This document shows positions 60,645 to 64,000 of a DNA stretch of 64,000 nt, one piece after another; position 1 is the stretch's first letter; each line of letters opens with the position of its first letter. The translations under genes were made by a program, and so were the position numbers. The DNA is from Deinococcus taeanensis (GTDB taxonomy: Bacteria > Deinococcota > Deinococci > Deinococcales > Deinococcaceae). The notes under the pieces are model-generated. The model was not told the origin of the DNA and did no database searches. It saw only the letters and a list, made by a program, of their open reading frames with translations. The DNA is taken from NCBI RefSeq assembly GCF_020229735.1, contig NZ_CP083458.1:186001-250000 (forward strand), in the 5' to 3' direction.

Positions 60645-62691
60645 ATGGTCCTGAAACCTGTCCACACCTGCACCGCCCTTCTGCTCGGCAGCCTCCTGGC
60701 GGCCTGCAACAGCGCCACCACTCCGGTCCAGAGCAAGGACACCACCGCTCCGGCCGTGACCCTCAGCGCCGCGCCCAACCCCGTCACGTCCGCCGGAACG
60801 CTCACCCTGACTGCAGCGGCCACGGACGATGGCGGCGTCGCCCGCGTCGAGTTCTACGAAGGCGCCACCAGGCTCGGGGCGGACACCACGGCGCCCTTCA
60901 CGCAGACCACCACCCTGAACGCCGTGCTCAACGGCAACCACACGTACACCGCCGTGGCCTTCGACGCTGCCGGGAACAAGGCCAGCGCGAGCACCACCGT
61001 CGCTGTGAACATCGCGGCCGCCACCGCGCCGCTGCGCGTCACGGTCACCGACCAGAACATCGGGGCGCCGGTATCCGGCAGCGCTGTCAGCGTGTACCAG
61101 AACGGCACGCTACTGGGAACCGTCACCACCGACGCCACCGGCCAGCTGACCCTCAGCGGCCTCAGCGCCGGCACGTACGACCTGCAGGCCCGCAAGCCCG
61201 GCATGGCCGGCAGCGACATTCACGGCGTGGTGGTCGGCACCCAGACGCCCGCCGTGACCCTGGTGCAGCGCCCCGCCTTCGACACCAGCGCCACCACCAC
61301 CCCAGCCAAGCTGGAACTCACCCGCGCAGACGGCACGCCTCTGGCCGGCGCGACCTTCACCGATCAGCTGGATTTCCGCATCAAGACGGCCACCGATTCG
61401 GACCATGTGGGGCCGCTGCGTATCGTGTACGCGCAGCTCAACCGCACGCCGGGCAGCGCCAGCGTCACGGGCAGCACCACCGCGTCCAGCTGGAGCTACG
61501 CCCCCCCGCAGGACCAGCTGGGCGTCACCGACTCCGGCGCCGTCACCACCACCGGAACCTTCACCGCCGGGTTCGGCACCCCGAGCGGCGAAGCGCTGGT
61601 CCTGGAAATCCTGGCGGTCGATTACAACTACAACTACGCGCGTTACAGCGTGCCCATCACGCTGATCAGCACGAACGCCGCCGCCCGGAACACGGTGGTC
61701 GCCCCCACCGCCGCTGCGGCCACGGCCTTCACCCTGAAACAGGAAGGCGCCTGGACCACCCGCCGCGCCGGAGCCCGGCACGGACGCCGCGCCGAACGGC
61801 TCGGGCGTCTTCGTGGAAGTCCGCTGGTGCTACACGGACACCACGCCCACCGCCAAACCGTTCGCCTTTGACATCGAACGCAGCGCAGACGGCACGAACT
61901 TCACCAGGATCGGCACGGTGGGCGGCGGCGCCAGCACCAGCTGCTCGGCCACCAACCAGGCGGCCCGGCCGTTCTCCTACCGGGACAACAGCGCAGACCT
62001 CACGGTCGGCAGCACCTACACCTACCGCGTCAGGGCGCGCGGCGCGAACGCTGCAACCAGCAACGCCACGCAGACCACGCCCCTGGCTCAGTTCCAGCCC
62101 TCGTTCATCGCTCCGGCCGACGAAACGACCGGCGTGTCCCTGACCCCCACGTTCGTGCTCGGGCAAAACCAGCTGGCCATCGGCGCGGACGGCGCCGGGT
62201 ACAACCTGAGCGTCACCGACCTGATGACCCAGGCCGGGACCGCATTGCCCGGCACCGCCGGCAACGCCCTGATCCGCGTGGAAGAAGGCACCGGCGCGAG
62301 CGGCAACGGCATTCCGGCTGGTGAGGCCCTGGTGTTTACGAGCACCGCCGCGAGTTCTACCAGCGCCGTGCTCGCCCCGCCCACAGCGTCCACCCGCATC
62401 CTGACCGACACCAGCGGACGCTACGCGGCGGCGAAACCCGCCCTTGCGCCCGTGGACGCCGCCGCGCACACCGTGAGCCTTCCGTGGAACGTCTTCGCCA
62501 ACACGCCCCTGCAGGCCCTGCGGCCCTACAAGTGGCAGATGAACTCCGGCGTCGCGTACAAGTACGCGCCCACTGAAGGCAACCGCATCTCCGCGTACTC
62601 GGTCTACACCTGGCAGTCCTCGCTCGTCGCGCCGATTCCATTTACGCGCGCCGTGAACCTCAACTGGGATTTCATCACCGGCCCGCAGTGA
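60645..62691 (+). pseudogene. Secreted Ig-like lipoprotein gene with one frameshift
   Basis: The ATG at 60645 opens a lipoprotein (signal ending LLAACNS, lipobox Cys). An Ig-like domain follows (DDGGVARVEFYEGATRLGAD), then a carboxypeptidase-regulatory-like domain (DATGQLTLSGLSAGTYDLQA) and a beta-rich domain. At about 61760 the frame becomes Arg-rich, while a second frame continues with fibronectin-III-like sequence (PFAFDIERSADGTNFTRIG) to the stop at 62691. Removal of one C in the ACCACCC run restores a protein of about 681 residues. It could be a sequencing error or a recent null mutation. A subtilase gene follows 73 bases later. Confidence 0.8.
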
Positions 62692-62764
62692 CGCCTGGAC
62701 CCGGGCCAGACATCAGCCTGGCCCGGCCGCCCCCTCCCCCATTCACTTTCAAGAGGAATCCTCC

Positions 62765-64000
62765 GATGTCCAAGACCCTCAAGATGACCGGTGTGCTGAC
62801 CCTCAGCGTCCTGCTGGCCGCCTGCTCCACCACCCCCGCACCCACCACCAGCACGCCCCTCTCCCCTGAACCCACCGTGGTCAGCAGCGCCGGCCTGACG
62901 TACGTGCAGAACGAGGTTGTGGTCGGGTACCAGAGTGACGCCGACCTCCAGGCCGCAGCTCAGATGCTGCGCGGCGAGGTCGTGCGCCGCATTCCGGAGA
63001 TCCGCACGGCACTGATCCGCGTGGACGGCGACGCCCTGAAAGCCGCTGCACGCGCGCAGGCAAGTGGCGTGCGCTACGCCAGCGTGAACGCCGTCATGAC
63101 GCCCGAACGCACGCCCGCCGTGACCTCTGAGCGCCTGAACGCCCAGGCGGCCGCCGCGGATCAGGTGTTTGACAAACTGCCCCAGTACGCCCTGGACCCC
63201 CGGCACCTGAATGCCAAGGCCGCCTGGGACCGCGGCCTGACCGGGAAGGGCGTCACGGTCGCCCTGATTGACGACCCGGCCGACGTCACCCACCCCGACC
63301 TGGCCCCCAACTGGGGCGGCAAGGCCTTCGATCCGCGTCAGGCGAAGACGTACACCGACGGGAAGGCCTGGAGCGACTACTTCAAGAAGCCGGAGAACAG
63401 CCACGGCACCTTCGTGTCGTCCAGCATGATCGCCGCGAAAAATGGCGAGGGCATCGTCGGCCTGGCGTACGAGGCGAAATTCCTGCCGGTCGTGATGTTC
63501 AACCCCGGCGCGTACTCCAGCTTCGAGATCGCACTGGGCGCCGTGTGGGCCACGAACAACGGCGCGCGCGTGATCAACAACTCCTGGGGCGGCGGAGTGA
63601 GCTTCGGGCCGGTCAAGGACGCCTTTGACTACGCCATGTCCCGCGGAACGACGATCGTGGCGAGCATGGGCAACTCGTACCACGATGAGTTCCAGTACCC
63701 TGCGGCGCTGCCCGGCGTGATCGCCTCCGGGGCGCTGGACGCCAGCAACCGCAAAGTCACGTTCTCCACGAGTGGCCGGCACATCTCGAGCGCCGCGCCC
63801 GGACAGGACACCATTCTCGCCAACCCCACGTGGCGGGGCGGGGGGTTCGCGCTGATCTCCGGCACCAGCTTCTCCAGCCCGTACACCAGCGCCGTGGCCG
63901 CCCTGGTGCTGCAGAAATGCCCCGCCGCCACCCCCTACCAGGTGCGGCGCGTCATGGAGACCACGGCAGACGGGAGTGTGGGCAGCAACCCGAACGGCTT
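62765..64000 (+). CDS. Subtilase (S8) lipoprotein, cut by the window end
   Basis: At least 412 residues. The signal peptide ends in a lipobox (LLAACSTT). A propeptide-like part (VVVGYQSDADLQAA to VRYASVN) precedes the catalytic domain, with Asp in TVALIDDPAD, His in NSHGTFVSS, the oxyanion Asn in ASMGNSY and Ser in ISGTSFSSPY. Compared with the first subtilase, the catalytic segments are atypical (HGTFVSS rather than HGTHVAG), so it is a different subfamily. The ATG is at 62765-62767 with AGAGGAA. It follows the Ig-like lipoprotein gene by 73 bases and may be co-transcribed. Confidence 0.92.

Overview
The window is high-GC bacterial DNA from the Deinococcus lineage. The taxon is inferred from three things: protein sequences that read as Deinococcus family members; a CsoR with the Cys-His-His metal motif known from Thermus thermophilus; and many genes whose -10 box lies only 6-8 bases before the start codon, the leaderless arrangement that is common in Deinococcus. 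I saw no rRNA, tRNA, CRISPR array or intact insertion sequence. The content is catabolic and accessory rather than core.

Layout. (1) 1-6419, minus strand: a tight operon of acyl-CoA metabolism (hydrolase start, histidine phosphatase, APH-type kinase, two tandem SDRs, an ACAD10/11-type acyl-CoA dehydrogenase, a small unknown protein, a MaoC hydratase, another SDR). Kinase plus dehydrogenase look like a split version of the 4-hydroxyacyl-CoA pathway enzymes. (2) 6420-11095: a gene-free stretch ending in a 203-bp nested palindrome, a P-loop nucleoside kinase, a frameshifted acyl-CoA dehydrogenase and an ABC exporter. (3) 11197-14426: rsgA behind a leaderless micro-ORF, a subtilisin-like lipoprotein, and a copZ-csoR copper operon whose G/C palindrome lies in the promoter spacer. 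(4) 14719-22162: nitrate assimilation, with narK and nasA on the minus strand and nirB-nirD-hemD divergent from them. (5) 22214-26970: a small unknown, MerR plus quinone oxidoreductase, a long acyl-CoA dehydrogenase, an orphan PAAR protein and an orphan response regulator.

(6) 27097-37005: cell-wall and amino-sugar recycling. A GntR/HutC regulator heads anmK, murQ and a serine hydrolase, and is divergent from a peptide ABC importer (binding protein and two permeases, no ATPase here). A DMT transporter and a BadF/NagK-type sugar kinase follow. (7) 37055-42496: a GGDEF plus HD-GYP c-di-GMP protein, a PIG-L deacetylase and glutaryl-CoA dehydrogenase. (8) 42637-46033: a GH2 glycosidase and an ArsR-type regulator with a large sensor domain, with a lower-GC gap between them that holds a leaderless 33-residue peptide ORF. 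(9) 46131-52260: purine catabolism (xdhA, xdhB, a 72-residue ORF, xdhC, guanine deaminase). (10) 52485-56879: a DUF808 membrane protein behind a micro-ORF, then a CotH-VTC-DUF4956 operon. (11) 57451-64000: a GNAT protein with a molybdopterin oxidoreductase, a frameshifted secreted Ig-like lipoprotein and the start of a second subtilase.

Two system-level patterns stand out. First, four unrelated genes (rsgA, the sugar kinase, the GGDEF/HD-GYP gene and the DUF808 gene) are each preceded by a 9-21-residue ORF. That ORF starts 6-8 bases after a -10 box and its stop codon overlaps the beginning of the main gene. This would be a recurrent leaderless-to-leadered translational coupling device. Second, the 203-bp element at 7249-7451 folds as four co-linear nested inverted repeats. 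Both are read from sequence alone and untested.
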